Origin: CANLBN01 sp050633825
GTDB lineage: Bacteria > Pseudomonadota > Gammaproteobacteria > Pseudomonadales > Cellvibrionaceae
Assembly: GCA_050633825.1 (NCBI GenBank)
Contig: JBOEHG010000011.1
Location: 62,001 to 126,000 of the forward strand
Reading direction: 5' to 3'
DNA: 64,000 nucleotides
Every line of letters starts with the position of its first letter. Position 1 is the first letter of the stretch. Positions 62,873 through 64,000 of this stretch are shown here, piece by piece. The notes beneath the pieces were generated by a model. It was not told the origin of the DNA, did not search any database, and was given only the letters and a program-made list of their open reading frames with translations. The position numbers and the translations under genes were made by a program.

Positions 62873-63025
62873 ATCAAGCTGCTCTACAAGTTTCAGCCAG
62901 AGCATACCAAGGGGTTGATGATTGGTTTTGCATAAAAATGCTGTTTTTATATAATCTTGCGGTTTTATTCGCTAAATAAACTACTTAATATTGTCGAATA
63001 GCTTAATTAGTTATATTGTTTGACA

Positions 63026-63901
63026 ATGGACTCTGATTCTAAAAACACAATTCCTTACACATTGAATCATTCAAATGCATCAGTAAAATTCTACTGCCAT
63101 TTGAATGAACACTTTGGCTCTGCTATTTGGACAAATGAGCACGACAAAGTGAAATATACCCAAGTGAAGCACCACACCCTCAGCCTCTATCTTGAGGGCG
63201 GCTATTCAACTCGTCGGCTCGATCAACGTTCTGCGGGCACAGGGGCGCCCAATAAGCTGTGTATTTTACCTGCTGGTCATCACTCTGATTGGGAAATCGG
63301 CGAACAACAACGTTTTGTGCACCTTTATTTTTCGGATAGCGCGCTTAAAAGAATTGCACTAGAAGATTTTGATATTGACCCTAGAAGAGTTGAATTACCT
63401 GACGCAACTTACTTTCAAGATACAAAGTTATTGAAAAATTACCATAGACTCATGTCACAAGACTGGGGGTCGCCTGAACAACAGCTAGCATTACAAGAAA
63501 AAATGTGGGAAATATTAGGGGATGTATTGATACGTTACGCGATAAAGCCTTCAGTGAAAACGCAATATCAAGGTGGGCTATCTAGAAATATAATCAACAG
63601 ATTAAACGAATATATAGCGGCCAATATATCCAATAAAATTACTTTGGATCAGCTAGCAAATATAGCACAAATGAGCCCTTATCATTTCAGCCGAATGTTT
63701 AAAGTGAGTACCGGACAAACACCGCACCAACAATTAATGAATATGAGAATTAAAAAAGCATCCGCTTTATTACTTAATCGTTACTCTCAAATTGAGACCA
63801 GTATTGCATGCGGCTTTTCAAGTCAGAGCCATTTCTCACGAGCATTTCGTAATCATTATGGCGTCACCCCTAGGCAATTTTTACGTGCAAAGGGGTTATA
63901 A
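63026..63901 (+). CDS. AraC family transcriptional regulator
   Basis: A 291-residue regulator. The N-terminal part is a cupin-like effector domain (HHTLSLYLEGGYSTRRLDQR, CILPAGHHSDWEIGE). The C-terminal HTH pair spans about 190-288: ISNKITLDQLANIAQMSPYH, FSRMFKVSTGQTPHQQLMNMR and IACGFSSQSHFSRAFRNHYG, VTPRQFLRA. No ribosome site is seen before the ATG; a TTG two codons upstream is possible. It is divergent from the EamA transporter, its likely target. Confidence 0.93.
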   Translation: MDSDSKNTIPYTLNHSNASVKFYCHLNEHFGSAIWTNEHDKVKYTQVKHHTLSLYLEGGYSTRRLDQRSAGTGAPNKLCILPAGHHSDWEIGEQQRFVHLYFSDSALKRIALEDFDIDPRRVELPDATYFQDTKLLKNYHRLMSQDWGSPEQQLALQEKMWEILGDVLIRYAIKPSVKTQYQGGLSRNIINRLNEYIAANISNKITLDQLANIAQMSPYHFSRMFKVSTGQTPHQQLMNMRIKKASALLLNRYSQIETSIACGFSSQSHFSRAFRNHYGVTPRQFLRAKGL

Positions 63902-63914
63902 AATAACACTATGA

Positions 63915-64000
63915 TTATTCACCAAAATAATAGCGAACGCCAATAGAAAGGCGGTCAAGCTCAGCAGATAAATCTTTTGCTATATTCACTGAAAAAGAAT
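63915..64000 (-). CDS. C-terminal end of an outer-membrane beta-barrel protein (partial)
   Basis: Reading the minus strand into the window edge, 27 codons end in LDRLSIGVRYYFGE and a stop. The alternating pattern with a Phe close to the end (VRYYFG) is that of a last outer-membrane beta strand. The gene continues beyond 64000, so its identity is unknown. Confidence 0.55.
   Translation of the reverse strand, partial: SFSVNIAKDLSAELDRLSIGVRYYFGE

Noticed and set aside
1..64000. tRNA, rRNA, CRISPR arrays, insertion sequences, integrases or phage genes.
   Set aside because: None was seen: no transposase or integrase motif in any frame I examined, no regular spaced repeats and no recognisable tRNA cloverleaf; a covariance-model scan was not possible.

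Overview
The window looks like a chromosomal segment of a free-living, probably marine, AT-leaning gammaproteobacterium. I infer this from the order of the cell-wall and lipoate block (proA-nadD-rsfS-rlmH-mrdA-rodA-mltB-rlpA-dacA-ybeD-lipB-lipA), which is arranged as in Pseudomonas and its relatives. The bioB-F-H-C operon, the PhoP/PhoQ-type pair, Mpl/UbiX and the many c-di-GMP and chemotaxis proteins fit the same group. I cannot name the genus. I see no rRNA, tRNA, CRISPR array, insertion sequence, integrase or phage gene. The segment reads as core chromosome with a few accessory operons.

Layout. 0-1.4 kb: a chemoreceptor. 1.5-5.8 kb: a small secreted protein and the biotin operon on the minus strand. 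A BirA-type operator lies over the bioB -35 box, in the gap shared with the divergent comF (5.9 kb). 6.7-8.3 kb: two conserved proteins of unknown function. 8.3-19.4 kb: the long minus-strand lipoate, peptidoglycan-elongation, ribosome-factor and proline block. 19.6-24.0 kb: a YfiR-domain histidine kinase followed by a TonB-dependent receptor. 24.4-28.8 kb: an unusual four-gene operon with a ThDP enzyme of the acetolactate-synthase type, two small citrate-synthase-fold proteins that both lack the usual catalytic residues, and a short-chain dehydrogenase. This is my best candidate for an undescribed pathway. 28.8-34.7 kb: a double-receiver GGDEF/EAL protein, two small envelope proteins and a PhoP/PhoQ-like two-component system. 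34.7-40.9 kb: a probable operon mpl-ubiX-RND exporter-SDR-mtgA. 41.2-46.9 kb: three pyrophosphate enzymes close together (a phosphofructokinase, probably PPi-dependent; a membrane pyrophosphatase of K+-dependent type; soluble pyrophosphatase), with an HD-GYP protein between the first two. 47-53.8 kb: a repeat protein, cysE, an M15 peptidase, a TfoX C-terminal-like protein, htpX with an overlapping Rieske protein, a divergent NCS2 permease and an OmpA-like lipoprotein. 53.9-56.4 kb: an HDOD protein and pyruvate kinase. 56.6-59.7 kb: an operon of aminotransferase, LysE exporter, CHMI-type tautomerase and PhzF isomerase. 59.7-61.8 kb: chromate resistance (rhodanese-ChrB fusion and ChrA). 61.9-64 kb: an EamA transporter divergent from an AraC regulator, then the C-terminal end of an outer-membrane protein cut by the window edge.

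Genes that act together. BioC and BioH make and release pimeloyl-ACP, which BioF and BioB turn into biotin; bioA and bioD are not in the window. LipB and LipA attach and mature lipoate. MrdA, RodA, MltB, RlpA, DacA, MtgA, Mpl and the M15 peptidase form a peptidoglycan synthesis, trimming and recycling set. The pyrophosphate genes suggest a cell that conserves PPi energy. All family calls come from reading motifs by eye; no database search was run.
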